Shown here: positions 1 to 8,241 of the stretch, piece by piece | Position numbering within the stretch: the stretch's first letter is position 1 | How the letters are laid out: each line of letters starts with the position of its first letter | Origin: Clostridiales bacterium | GTDB lineage: Bacteria > Bacillota > Clostridia > Oscillospirales > Oscillospiraceae | Reading direction: 5' to 3' | Assembly: GCA_021201475.1 (NCBI GenBank) | Contig: JAJQEV010000125.1 | Coordinates: 1-56,009 of the forward strand | Length of the DNA: 56,009 bases | Notes under the pieces: model-generated | What the model was told of the DNA's origin: nothing | The model's input: only the letters and a program-made list of their open reading frames with translations | Databases searched by the model: none | Position numbers and translations under genes: made by a program

Positions 1-1186
1 GGTCGAGCAGCTTTTCATACCGCCGTTTCCAGATGCCGGCGTCCTTCTGGGCACGAGCGACCTTTTCCTCCAGTTGCGACACCCTGTAATCAGCGGTCAC
101 GCCTTTTTTGGCAAGCTCCTTCAGTTCCCTGGCCTCGTCGGGTGCAAGAGCAATATTGCCAGTGATTGTTTTCTTTCCCATCGAATCGATTTTCATAAAG
201 GTCATGGACTGTGTGCGGAGCGCCTGCTCCGCTTTGGACATCTTCTTTTCAGCGGCATCGGCGGCTTTCTCTGCCTTGCGGGTGTTGCGCTCCATCTGTT
301 GAATGGCATCATGCCCGGAGGTAAGCTGCTGTTGTACCGCTGCCAGCTCCGTACCGGATTGCTCTATTTGCTCCGTCAGTCCCTCCAGTCGCTTCTCCTC
401 CTGCATGACCTTGAACTGAGTCACGGTCAGATGCTCCTCGCTGCTGCCACGTTCGCCCCGTTCCACATCGGTATAACCGGCAACCCTCATGTGCTGAAAG
501 AAGTCGTCCTGCAACACGGAATAGGACTTCTTCAATACCGGCTTGCCGTTCTTCTGGAGGATAGGGTTTCCCGCCTCGTCCAGCGCAGGCTTGGACAGCC
601 ATTTCTTACTGCTGCTGACCTGCATGATTGTCTCCTTGACGGTGCCGACCAGCGATTTGTCTTTGCAGCGCTTCGACCAGAGAATTTGCTTCTTTACTAC
701 GGGAATATAAACAACGTGGAGATGGTAGTGATATACGTCCTGCCCCAACGCCTCGGACATAGCCCGGTTGCGTTCGTCGGCGTGCATGACGGCTGAGAGG
801 ATATACTGCTCGCCGCCCACGATGTCCACGGCGGCCTGGTAAGCATCAGCATAGAATTGTTGTGCATACTCATAGCCGCCGTGATTGTGGAAATAAGCGG
901 AATTGACATCGAAAATCAGCTCCCCAAAAAGATGGGCATCCGATTTCAGCCCACGGGTGGAGATGGTCTTTTCCTCGACCATTGCATCAAAAACTTCCTG
1001 ATAGGAGCCGGACGGTGTTTTGAAGTGGACGTTCAGCGGAGTGCGTTCCGGGACGATGTCCTGGTTGACGTAGGATTCCTTTTCCCGTTCGTTGTGCCGC
1101 TGGACGTTGCCGATTTGAATTTTTGTCAGGTTGGCATTCCTGACTGTAGTGCGATGCACCCCATCATTTCTTGCGATAAATATCAC
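1..1186 (-). CDS. MobV (Pre/Mob) family relaxase, 3' end cut by window edge
   Basis: DNA strand-transferase that would nick the oriT and start conjugative mobilization. The reading frame runs without a stop from a GTG at 1186 to the left edge (395 codons). The GTG is preceded by GAAAGG, which decides the start. Family motifs are visible: RHNERE...N.DI near residues 30-44, the HADE motif at about 135-138, and the HYHLHVV metal-binding histidine cluster at 153-159. The rest is a charged coiled coil typical of MobV proteins. An oriT-like site lies about 45 nt upstream of the start, as in pMV158, where oriT sits just ahead of mobM. The C-terminus is outside the window. The family call is firm; the true length is unknown. 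Confidence 0.93.
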   Translation of the reverse strand, partial: MIFIARNDGVHRTTVRNANLTKIQIGNVQRHNEREKESYVNQDIVPERTPLNVHFKTPSGSYQEVFDAMVEEKTISTRGLKSDAHLFGELIFDVNSAYFHNHGGYEYAQQFYADAYQAAVDIVGGEQYILSAVMHADERNRAMSEALGQDVYHYHLHVVYIPVVKKQILWSKRCKDKSLVGTVKETIMQVSSSKKWLSKPALDEAGNPILQKNGKPVLKKSYSVLQDDFFQHMRVAGYTDVERGERGSSEEHLTVTQFKVMQEEKRLEGLTEQIEQSGTELAAVQQQLTSGHDAIQQMERNTRKAEKAADAAEKKMSKAEQALRTQSMTFMKIDSMGKKTITGNIALAPDEARELKELAKKGVTADYRVSQLEEKVARAQKDAGIWKRRYEKLLD

Positions 1187-1229
1187 CTTAACCTTTCGTA
1201 AATTTCATATTTGTGGCCACACGGGGAGG

Positions 1230-1288
1230 CACTTCTGCGAAGTGTAATAACCCACTATCACACTTTCAGACCGGCGGTCTGCAAAGTG
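1230..1288 (-). other. Putative oriT of the MobV relaxase
   Basis: Read on the minus strand, this contains TAGTGGGTTATTACACTT, which closely resembles the pMV158 MobM nick region TAGTGTG/TTATACTTTA (recalled). Hairpins flank it: CACTTC-tgc-GAAGTG at 1230-1244, and CACTTTCAGACC paired with GGTCTGcAAAGTG at 1261-1288. It lies directly upstream of the mob start codon. The nick position is inferred by analogy. Confidence 0.72.
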
Positions 1289-1347
1289 CCGTGGGCTCTC
1301 CGAGGGGGTGAGGGGCTTTACCCCTGTTGTCTGCGGACAACACCCCA

Positions 1348-1378
1348 GCAGGGCTGCCCTTTGAAAAGGGCACCCTGC
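1348..1378. terminator. Hairpin, possible terminator of the small HTH gene
   Basis: GCAGGG and GCCCTT pair with AAGGGC and CCCTGC around a TGAA loop. It lies downstream of the HTH gene on the minus strand. There is no clear T-run, so it may instead be part of the oriT/leading-strand structure. Confidence 0.35.
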
Positions 1379-1470
1379 ACCCCGCCTAAACTTTAGCACT
1401 CGCCGTTGGGCAGGAGGAAAAGGCACCGCCTTTCCCTCCACCCGGCTAGTGTATGAGCGCTCCATTCCTG

Positions 1471-1530
1471 TCAAGGGGTTCGGGTTGTATTGCCTTGCGG
1501 CAATCTCCACCCGCAGGTATGCCCCCTTGA
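1471..1530. repeat. Nested palindrome in the oriT-proximal intergenic region
   Basis: TCAAGGGG (1471-1478) pairs with CCCCTTGA (1523-1530) and encloses a second perfect hairpin, TTGCC-ttgc-GGCAA (1490-1503). The 379 bases between the relaxase and the HTH gene hold no convincing gene, only this structure, the 1348-1378 hairpin and the oriT. Confidence 0.45.
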
Positions 1531-1565
1531 CTGGCTTGGATCGCTCCGCAGAAGAAGCGCCCTTA

Positions 1566-1790
1566 TCATCGTGCTTCACGCTTCTTCTGCCAGACCAGCT
1601 CGTATCCCAGCACATCGGCAAGCTGTACGGCCTCCCGATAACGCAGGGATTCCCGCTGGAGTTTGTTGGACAGGTTAGAGACTGAATCGCTCCAGCCGTA
1701 CTCATCAGCCAGCAGGTCAACGACCTCCTGCATGGTCATACCCTGGCGTACGATGTACGCCTTGATCTCGTTTCGCATATCTGATTTCAT
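1566..1790 (-). CDS. Small HTH DNA-binding protein (DUF6471-like)
   Basis: A 74-residue all-helical protein. It resembles the small plasmid/transposon HTH proteins of the DUF6471 type: a first helix ending in GMTMQEVVDLL, a central segment SVSNLSNKLQRES that looks like a recognition helix, and a last helix LADVLGYELVW. The start is the ATG at 1790, because GGAGG lies eight bases upstream; an in-frame ATG at 1814 has no such site. A palindromic operator cluster sits just upstream (1824-1859 and 1993-2008), which suggests autoregulation and control of the adjacent mobilization or replication functions. The family assignment is by pattern recognition and is moderate; DNA binding is likely. Confidence 0.6.
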   Translation of the reverse strand: MKSDMRNEIKAYIVRQGMTMQEVVDLLADEYGWSDSVSNLSNKLQRESLRYREAVQLADVLGYELVWQKKREAR

Positions 1791-1823
1791 ACTGATAATC
1801 CTCCATAAATTCATAAAATTGGT

Positions 1824-1859
1824 TCGTGAATCTGTGATACTGATTCACGACTGAGTGAA
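1824..1859 (-). promoter_or_regulatory. Operator candidate: overlapping palindromes upstream of the small HTH gene
   Basis: TCGTGAATC (1824-1832) and GATTCACGA (1842-1850) form a perfect 9-bp inverted repeat with a 9-nt spacer. It overlaps a second palindrome, TTCACGACTGAGTGAA (1844-1859). The pair sits about 35-70 nt before the HTH start codon. Confidence 0.5.
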
Positions 1860-1992
1860 TAAAGTGCTGACGGAAAAATCCGCTCAAAATAATTCCCAGC
1901 GATGACCTGTCCACAATAGCACCTGTTCCGTTTCACGGTTCCGGTTAACAAGCGCCGAAACGGTGGGAACAAGTGAGAAACCGTGTATATGC

Positions 1993-2008
1993 TTCACGGC
2001 CTGGTGAA
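1993..2008. promoter_or_regulatory. Second copy of the TTCACG..TG.GTGAA palindrome
   Basis: TTCACGGCCTGGTGAA matches the palindrome at 1844-1859 in 13 of 16 positions, including both arms. The intergenic stretch 1791-2222 also holds CCGTTTC/GAAACGG arms around 1929-1965. I see no gene in it. Confidence 0.45.
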
Positions 2009-2140
2009 TCACGAAAACGGGAACCCGATACGGTTTGCCATGAGTCTTTTCACTAATCTCACAACCATTGATTTTGAAGCTGGGTTTTAGAGCCTCTGAT
2101 AGACAGACCCGACAGCCTGAAAATCATACAGAATTCAAAA

Positions 2141-2193
2141 CTGCTGTACGGTGTACGCTGTACGAAGGGCGTACACCGTACACCGTACAGCAG
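2141..2193. repeat. Iteron-like 24-bp inverted repeat at the 3' end of the primase gene
   Basis: Two 24-nt arms (2141-2164 and 2170-2193) differ at one position and are separated by AAGGG. Each arm is built of three tandem TGTACGG-type units. On the minus strand the arm is followed by a short T-run, so it could also terminate the primase transcript. The iterated units fit better with a protein-binding origin or operator. Confidence 0.5.
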
Positions 2194-2222
2194 AAAGAAA
2201 CTCCACATGAAACCAGCCGGGG

Positions 2223-3542
2223 TCACTTCCCAGGAAGGAACTCCGACTGATCCAGCAGCACTTTGACGCCTTCATATCCACGGCATCGCCGCTTTTTGAT
2301 ATAAAGGTTGTTTTTCAGATACTTCATGTGGTATCTCTCCTGATTCTCACGGAGGAACGTGGAGAACTCCCCAGACGAGAACGTCTTCTCTGCGTTATCC
2401 GCACACCAGACCCGATACGTTTCGTACAGCGCCTTTGTGCTGGCCTTGTTCCCTTCCTGAAACTCTACATAGCCCTCAGAGGCCATGAAGTCCAGATAAT
2501 TACGGGAGTTGTTTGCAATGGTATTGAGGTTGTCCATCGCCCGTTCGCTGATGGTGAACTGATAGTTGTTGGCGATCAGCCGGTTCAGGCCCTCCAGCAT
2601 CCAGAGGAAGATGCCCTCTTTCTCAGCCACCAGCTTCTCCGCAAGGAATGGGTCGTCTGTGCGGTCAGCGGGACGGTCTTTGGATGTCAGCAGGATCTGC
2701 CTGCGGAAGAATCCGTCCGTATGATCGTGAAGCGAAGTCAATGCTCCGTTTCCGAAACAAAGGAAGCGGGCGTAAATCTGAACCTGTTGGCTCTGGACAC
2801 CCTTGCGCTCCACGTCCATCTTGCACTCAGAGGTGACGATGGATTTAATGTGGTTCGTCTTGGGCAGGGCGTTCATGTCCATATCATCGTCCACCATCAG
2901 CAGCTTGCTTTCCAGGTCGGCCCGGGCGAAGCGGTTCGTCTCCACCTTCTGAATGCTGGTAGTGTTCATGCTGCTGCCGAAGATGGCGTTCATCACCAGA
3001 CCGATACGACTCTTGCCCTCGCCGCCCTTGCCGATGAGCATGAGCATCTTCTGTCCTTTGGTGGTGGGCAGCAGACAATAGCCCAGGTACTCCTGCATCG
3101 TGAGGATGTCCTCCTCATATAAAAGCTCCGAGAGAAATTGCAGCCATCTTGTAGGTGGCGGTGCTTTCGGATCAAAGTTGACGGTCAGACGGTTCATGCA
3201 GAACTCCTTGACCTCGGAAAACGTGCCGTCCATGTGATAGGTGCCGTTGGCCACATGGATGCGATCTGTTTGCAGAGGCGGCGGCCCTGAATAAGCTGTT
3301 ATTTTCAAGGCTTCATAGAGTTGCTTCACCTTTTTTGCTATCCCCGTGTCCACATATTCCTCGATGGCGCAATAGATGTCCCGCATGATGGAACTCTCGT
3401 CTGCCACCAGACCGTCCACGGTGTAGAAATGGTCATGGATACAGCGCATGGGGCAGTAGTCCAGGAACCATTCACAGAAGATCGGCTCGATGATGTGCTC
3501 GTTCCCGTCCAGCCATTCAGGTGTGCTAAACAATTCAGACAT
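2223..3542 (-). CDS. Phage/plasmid primase-helicase, D5/P4 type (SF3)
   Basis: A 439-residue replication helicase. It has an N-terminal D5_N-type region and an SF3 ATPase with Walker A GKGGEGKS at about 171-178. A Walker B-like LLMVDDDMD follows, then the sensor segment ARFLCFGNGAL and the RR finger FFRRQILL. Such proteins unwind and prime plasmid or integrative-element replication. The start chosen is the ATG at 3542, ten bases after GGAG; an ATG at 3551 would be almost on top of that site. There is no obvious AEP primase domain at the N-terminus, so helicase function is better supported than priming. Its neighbours are a MobV relaxase and an iteron-like repeat, so it probably belongs to the left mobilizable unit. 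Confidence 0.88.
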   Translation of the reverse strand: MSELFSTPEWLDGNEHIIEPIFCEWFLDYCPMRCIHDHFYTVDGLVADESSIMRDIYCAIEEYVDTGIAKKVKQLYEALKITAYSGPPPLQTDRIHVANGTYHMDGTFSEVKEFCMNRLTVNFDPKAPPPTRWLQFLSELLYEEDILTMQEYLGYCLLPTTKGQKMLMLIGKGGEGKSRIGLVMNAIFGSSMNTTSIQKVETNRFARADLESKLLMVDDDMDMNALPKTNHIKSIVTSECKMDVERKGVQSQQVQIYARFLCFGNGALTSLHDHTDGFFRRQILLTSKDRPADRTDDPFLAEKLVAEKEGIFLWMLEGLNRLIANNYQFTISERAMDNLNTIANNSRNYLDFMASEGYVEFQEGNKASTKALYETYRVWCADNAEKTFSSGEFSTFLRENQERYHMKYLKNNLYIKKRRCRGYEGVKVLLDQSEFLPGK

Positions 3543-3892
3543 TGGTTGCATACTCCTTTCTCCGCCCTCTTGGGCGGCTTCTGTTTTTGTGGTTGCTTTC
3601 GGTGGGCGGTCAATTTTGGTAGCCGCTACCGAAAATCCAGCTACATTAAAAATGAAATGCACTCTTGCCGTTCTCCCCATCCCGTTTCCTGGCAGGCAAC
3701 CCTGTTCGGCGCTGTGCCGTCCCCTTGCGGGGCGCTCGTTCCCTCTGCGAAAGTCATGGCGGTTTATCTAGGTCTGGACGGTCATTCAGTTGTAAAACCT
3801 CTGTTCCTGGTGGGATATAAGCCTATCTTACGGTAAAAAAAGAACGCTGTCCGATTTCGCACGAACAACGTAAACAGGGTCGAAATATGCTG

Positions 3893-3927
3893 TTGAAATT
3901 GCAAATTTGCACAGGGTATGCTATCAT
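3893..3927 (+). promoter_or_regulatory. Promoter and palindromic operator of the XRE regulator
   Basis: TTGCAA (3899-3904), a 17-nt spacer and TATCAT (3922-3927) form a plausible promoter. The perfect palindrome GCAAATTTGC (3901-3910) covers the -35 region and is a natural autoregulatory site. In the 3543-3952 gap I see otherwise only a CCGCCC/GGGCGG hairpin (3566-3581). Confidence 0.5.
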
Positions 3928-3952
3928 AGGAGCAGTGAGGAGGCGATGTGAA

Positions 3953-4780
3953 ATGAAAGAGGAGGAGATGAATCTGGACAAGGACAGCGTTGGCTATCGG
4001 GTAAAGGTGTTGCGGGAGAACCAGTTTATCAGCCAGAAGCAGCTGGCGGAGATCATCCATGTGACCCCGTCGCAGATTAGCCGACTGGAGCGAGGGGAGA
4101 CAGCCAATGCCGGCACGGAGCTGATTATCGCAATTGCAAAGTATTTCCGTGTCTCCACGGATTATCTGCTGGGTCTGACCCCAGTCAGCGCACAGAAAAG
4201 CTACGATATATCCACCCTCGGCCTGTCCGAAAAAGCTGTCCGCCGACTGATTACGGGACGAATTGATGCCGACGTTTTGAACCGGCTACTGGAGCATGAC
4301 AAGTTCCCGCAGCTGTGTGCACTGATCCGCAATTATTTCGATGGGACGATTGCCAGCGGCGTCATGGCGAGAAATGAGCTGATCGACCTGGCAACAGAAC
4401 CGCTGGCGGCATTAAAAAGCACCCCGACAGCCAACCGTGCCGAGGTGGTCAAAGGTCTGAACTTCCTGCGCTCGTCCAAGATGGGCGCAAATGAGGCAGA
4501 TATAGAAAAAATCAAAAATCTGTTCCTGTCTATTCTGCGGGACATTAAGAAGGATTTCCCGAACGACCCGTCTGGAGCAGCCGCAACCGCCACCGCTGTT
4601 CAGGGCATCCGTGAGGCGTTGCCGGACAAGCCGGAGGCAGAGTTGACCGCCGACGATGTTTCCTCCGCAATGGCTGCCTATGTGGAAACGGTTGCTCCGA
4701 TGGATGAGGAGAGCAGGGCACTGTTCCAGGAACTGGCAAAGCGGATGCTGGAGCAGGCGGGAGAGGAACCCGGTCAGTGA
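3953..4780 (+). CDS. XRE-family transcriptional regulator
   Basis: A 275-residue protein with an N-terminal Cro/CI-type HTH: YRVKVLRENQFISQKQLAE, then HVTPSQISRLERGE. The segment AKYFRVSTDYLLG follows, typical of element-borne regulators. The C-terminal 180 residues are helical and of no recognised family. The ATG at 3953 is nine bases after GAGGAGG; a second ATG at 3968 is too close to its own purine stretch. It is divergent from the primase gene and follows a palindrome-containing promoter. It may therefore repress itself and the replication genes. It ends before a strong hairpin shared with the convergent exporter operon. Confidence 0.85.
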   Translation: MKEEEMNLDKDSVGYRVKVLRENQFISQKQLAEIIHVTPSQISRLERGETANAGTELIIAIAKYFRVSTDYLLGLTPVSAQKSYDISTLGLSEKAVRRLITGRIDADVLNRLLEHDKFPQLCALIRNYFDGTIASGVMARNELIDLATEPLAALKSTPTANRAEVVKGLNFLRSSKMGANEADIEKIKNLFLSILRDIKKDFPNDPSGAAATATAVQGIREALPDKPEAELTADDVSSAMAAYVETVAPMDEESRALFQELAKRMLEQAGEEPGQ

Positions 4781-4824
4781 CAGTGACACAATGCGGCGTG
4801 CCGGAATAGAAGCTGCCTCAAAAC

Positions 4825-4877
4825 AAGAATCGCCGCCGCAGTCTACGAATATCGGGTAGACTACGGCGGCGATTCTT
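4825..4877. terminator. Long bidirectional hairpin between convergent genes
   Basis: AAGAATCGCCGCCG..AGTCTAC pairs almost perfectly with GTAGACT..CGGCGGCGATTCTT around an 8-nt loop. It separates the plus-strand XRE gene from the minus-strand ABC permease. It lacks a long T-run. Confidence 0.65.
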
Positions 4878-4999
4878 ATGAGGTCTCCGCTGGTTTTGTG
4901 CTGAGATCGGAAACAATTACTAATCTGTACTTATCTCTTATTGATACTTTAGGCTTATCTGCTGCTGCGGATTTCTGGTGTGCAGCATTTTCCCAGCCT

Positions 5000-7357
5000 T
5001 CATTTTTTGCAAAGGGAACAGGTGCAAATGCCGACCAATATAACCAGCAACAGATATACGGCTATGATTACATATCCTCCTCCTTTGCTGTCAGTCAGCA
5101 GCGGCATGACCTCTACCGGCAACACAAGAGACAGATACCGAAGCGGCTCCAAACCCATGTAGAGATAGAGCGCTGAAGGCAGAAGCACCGTTCCACAGGC
5201 GGCAATATAGGAAATATCCATTCGCTTCATAAATGCGGAAACGAGCATAGTCAACATGGCGCAGGCAAACAGTGCGAGCAGCCGCAGTAAATATAATCCA
5301 ATCAAGAAGGCTCTTATGCTGCATACGATACCGAAGTCCTCCAGTATGGAGAGATTTTGTACCGCTGCGGCCAGCGTATCCGCTCGGCATACGCCCCAAA
5401 AGACATAAATCTCCCGACCATATATGATTGCCCATACGAGTATAGTAATGACAACTGCCAGGGCGATTTTCCTGCGGAATAATTGTCCCCGTCCCCGCAG
5501 AGTAGAGGCCAGCAGCATATTCATTCCAGACTGCTGTTCATAGGCAAGAGAACCGGCCAGCAGCAGCGTTATCGCCATGAGTGCCACGAATGCCGCACTC
5601 TGTTGGTTGGAACGGGCTTCCTCGCCGTAGGTGCCCTGATACCGGCTTTCATCAATCAGCCAGGGAGCAAAGCCTTTCTCATTCCCCAGAACGCACAGTT
5701 CCTCCACTCGTTCCCGCACGATTGCAAGCCCCTCGCTTTTGGTTTGTGCCGCCTCCGCTTCACGGGCAAAGACATCGTACTGCGAATACTCTATTTCGCC
5801 GTTTTCGTATTGTACCACTGCCTCGCTATAAGCAGCAATGACCGCATCCAATTCAACCTGTATCAATTCGATTTGCTGCAACGTGTCATCTGTGATTTCC
5901 CCTTCCAATTCAGTGGTATACTGCCTCGCAGCGGCTTCTGAACTGGTGCTGACTGGAACGGATACAGTATAGGACAGTCCCGAAGCCAGGTAGCAAAAAA
6001 GCGCAAAGACAAGAACGCCTTTTTGAATGATCAATGTCTTGTACAGTTCCATTCCCAAAAGAGGAAGCCTGCACAACATACAGTCTGCCATGCGGTTGAT
6101 GCCGTAAGCAAACCTTCCCAGCAGGTCTTTTCCTGTGGCGGGCCTCTTTCGGCAATGGATCACAATGCAGACAAGACCCAGCAGAAGAATCAACGGCAGC
6201 CACGCAATTTCCGAAATCATGCGTATGCCGACCGGATAGCCAAACAGGTCTATGTTGAGATAGCGGGTATATAGGTCTGACAGGCTGATATAGGTAAAAA
6301 TATTAAAATATTTAACAAGGTTCCATCCGCTCTGTACGGGCAAAAAAGTGTAAAGGCTGTATTCCACTGCCAACACGCCTATTGCTATTATGATCGTGTA
6401 TCTGACATTGTTGATCGCTGTGAACAGCAGCCAGAGAAGCAGGGCGACAAGGAATGTTGCCCCGATACGAAACAGCAGATAAAAAGTCAGGAATTGCCCT
6501 ACGGTACAGGGGATGGTCATTTTGCCAAGTACCTCTACCGACTGCGCCGCCCGCCCCAAATCATCGGCTCCGCCGTAAATGGAAAAGCCAATGAACAAGT
6601 TCGTTCCATAAAACAGCAATGCGCCGAACGCTGACATAAAAAACAGGATACCCGTTCTTTGCAGTGCCAGCCGCAGGCGACCGTTTGGCGTGGCGTGGAC
6701 AGTGTTCCAGAGTCCCTTCTTTCGTTCTTCTAAAAAAGCAATACAGCCCAGGATGATTGCGACCAGAAGGAGATAGTCCGTCAGGGTGAACTCCAGGAGG
6801 GCTGTGACCGCACCATCTGCCCCGATGGTGAGCGTGCTGCTATCCAGCACTTCAAAATCTTCCGCTGTCTTGAGGATATTTCGTCCGGAAAAGCTATCCG
6901 TATCACCAAAAACAGAAAAAGAAAGCAACTGCTCTTTGCTTTCCTGAATTGACAAAAGATAGCTTTCGTAACCGGAAAGGTATTCCGCCTGGGCGAGAAG
7001 GTTGTTGACCGCGGCATATTCCGTGCGGGTTTCGTCCGAGGCGTCGGTGTCAAGCAGCTCGGCAAGGCGTTCCTTTTCCGCTTCCCAAAAAATGGACGCC
7101 TCACTTGGAGCGATGCCTTTGTATTCGTCTGTCAATGCCAGATACCGTGTCAATACGGCGCGGCTGTCCACACTTTCCCGTGCAAGCTCTATGTCTCCGT
7201 CCGAGCTGAAAACCCACTCAACCGCAGGCAACTCACAGTCCATACCGTAATCATTTTCGACCTGCTCACGGACGAACAAAAATCCGTTCAGCAGAAAAAT
7301 CAGCAGGAGTGCGGTGCAGATACGCCGGTTTCCGAAAATCCTTTTCCATTCAGCCAT
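5000..7357 (-). CDS. ABC-2 type transporter permease, large, with extracytoplasmic domains
   Basis: A 785-residue integral membrane protein, read as the permease partner of the ATPase directly upstream (7-nt gap). The N-terminal anchor ALLLIFLLNGFLF is followed by a large soluble, presumably external region (residues about 30-175). About six hydrophobic segments come next. A second soluble coiled region (about 470-570) precedes the C-terminal membrane block ending at SLCKK. This resembles two half-permeases fused in one chain. The start is the ATG at 7357, with GGAG upstream; an in-frame ATG at 7393 lies inside the ATPase gene. The substrate is unknown. The context (two-component system, lipoprotein) suggests an envelope-stress or antimicrobial-peptide response module. 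Confidence 0.8.
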   Translation of the reverse strand: MAEWKRIFGNRRICTALLLIFLLNGFLFVREQVENDYGMDCELPAVEWVFSSDGDIELARESVDSRAVLTRYLALTDEYKGIAPSEASIFWEAEKERLAELLDTDASDETRTEYAAVNNLLAQAEYLSGYESYLLSIQESKEQLLSFSVFGDTDSFSGRNILKTAEDFEVLDSSTLTIGADGAVTALLEFTLTDYLLLVAIILGCIAFLEERKKGLWNTVHATPNGRLRLALQRTGILFFMSAFGALLFYGTNLFIGFSIYGGADDLGRAAQSVEVLGKMTIPCTVGQFLTFYLLFRIGATFLVALLLWLLFTAINNVRYTIIIAIGVLAVEYSLYTFLPVQSGWNLVKYFNIFTYISLSDLYTRYLNIDLFGYPVGIRMISEIAWLPLILLLGLVCIVIHCRKRPATGKDLLGRFAYGINRMADCMLCRLPLLGMELYKTLIIQKGVLVFALFCYLASGLSYTVSVPVSTSSEAAARQYTTELEGEITDDTLQQIELIQVELDAVIAAYSEAVVQYENGEIEYSQYDVFAREAEAAQTKSEGLAIVRERVEELCVLGNEKGFAPWLIDESRYQGTYGEEARSNQQSAAFVALMAITLLLAGSLAYEQQSGMNMLLASTLRGRGQLFRRKIALAVVITILVWAIIYGREIYVFWGVCRADTLAAAVQNLSILEDFGIVCSIRAFLIGLYLLRLLALFACAMLTMLVSAFMKRMDISYIAACGTVLLPSALYLYMGLEPLRYLSLVLPVEVMPLLTDSKGGGYVIIAVYLLLVILVGICTCSLCKK

Positions 7358-7364
7358 AGCGCAC

Positions 7365-8228
7365 CTACTCTCCAAGATAATACAGATACACATCTTCCAG
7401 GGACAAATGTTCTTCTACATATCGTCCCTCTTCCGGAAGCTGGTCGCCGATGATGCGCACCCATGTCTCTCCATGACGGTTAAAGATGTTCCCCACCTTG
7501 TACTGTGCCTGTATCTGCTCCAAACTCTCCGGCGGACAGGGCATCTCCTTCACCTTATCTGCAACGCTATCGAGCAACTCCCCCGGCTCGCCCATTTTCA
7601 CTACCTGTCCCGTTTTCATCATCAGGATCTGGTCAGATATGGATTCAATGTCGCTGACGATATGGGTCGCCAGCAGGATAATACGCCCTCTGGATATGGA
7701 CGAGATAAAATTGCGGATACGGATACGCTCCTTTGGGTCAAGTCCGGCGGTAGGCTCGTCCAGGATAACCACCTTCGGGTCGCCCAAAAGCGCCTGGCAG
7801 AGCAACACCCGCTGTTTCATGCCGCCGGAATACCCGCCCAGCTTCCTGTGCCGCACATGAGACAGGTTTGTGATCTCCAATAAGCTGTCAATTTCCTGCG
7901 CTGCTTTTCTTTTGGGGATGCCCTTCAAATCAGCCATATAAAAGAGGAAGGTTTGTGCCGTCATGTGTTCGTAAAAGCCCTGCTGCTGCGGCATATAGCC
8001 AAGCACACGGCGAAACTCCTTCCCCAGCTTCAAAATGTCTGTGCCGTCAAACAGGATCTGTCCGTCCGTCCTCGCAATGTTATCCGTCAGCAGATTCATG
8101 GTAGTGCTTTTTCCTGCGCCATTTGCGCCGAGTATACCGTAAATCCCCTCTGTAAAGGTAACATTGATGTGGTCTAAGGCAACAAAATCACCGTACTTTT
8201 TCGTCAGGTCAATCAGTTCAAGCTGCAT
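7365..8228 (-). CDS. ABC transporter ATP-binding protein
   Basis: A 287-residue ATPase that would energise the downstream ABC-2 permease. It has Walker A GANGAGKST at 34-42, a Q-loop in YMPQQQGFYEHMT, signature YSGGMKQR, Walker B VVILDEPTAGLD and the switch histidine in LLATHIVSD. The C-terminal extension after about residue 215 is the short regulatory tail seen in ABC-2 exporter ATPases. The ATG at 8228 follows GGAGG-type purines (GAGGCGAGACG). It is co-transcribed with the lipoprotein gene upstream (13-nt gap) and the permease downstream. The family is certain; the transported substrate is not. Confidence 0.95.
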   Translation of the reverse strand: MQLELIDLTKKYGDFVALDHINVTFTEGIYGILGANGAGKSTTMNLLTDNIARTDGQILFDGTDILKLGKEFRRVLGYMPQQQGFYEHMTAQTFLFYMADLKGIPKRKAAQEIDSLLEITNLSHVRHRKLGGYSGGMKQRVLLCQALLGDPKVVILDEPTAGLDPKERIRIRNFISSISRGRIILLATHIVSDIESISDQILMMKTGQVVKMGEPGELLDSVADKVKEMPCPPESLEQIQAQYKVGNIFNRHGETWVRIIGDQLPEEGRYVEEHLSLEDVYLYYLGE

Positions 8229-8241
8229 CGTCTCGCCTCCT

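Noticed and set aside
74-796. 240-codon plus-strand open frame at the left edge
   Set aside because: It lies opposite the MobV relaxase, whose minus-strand frame has all catalytic motifs.
1205-1720. 171-codon minus-strand open frame between the relaxase and HTH genes
   Set aside because: It runs through the oriT and several hairpins, overlaps the HTH gene and shows no family resemblance.
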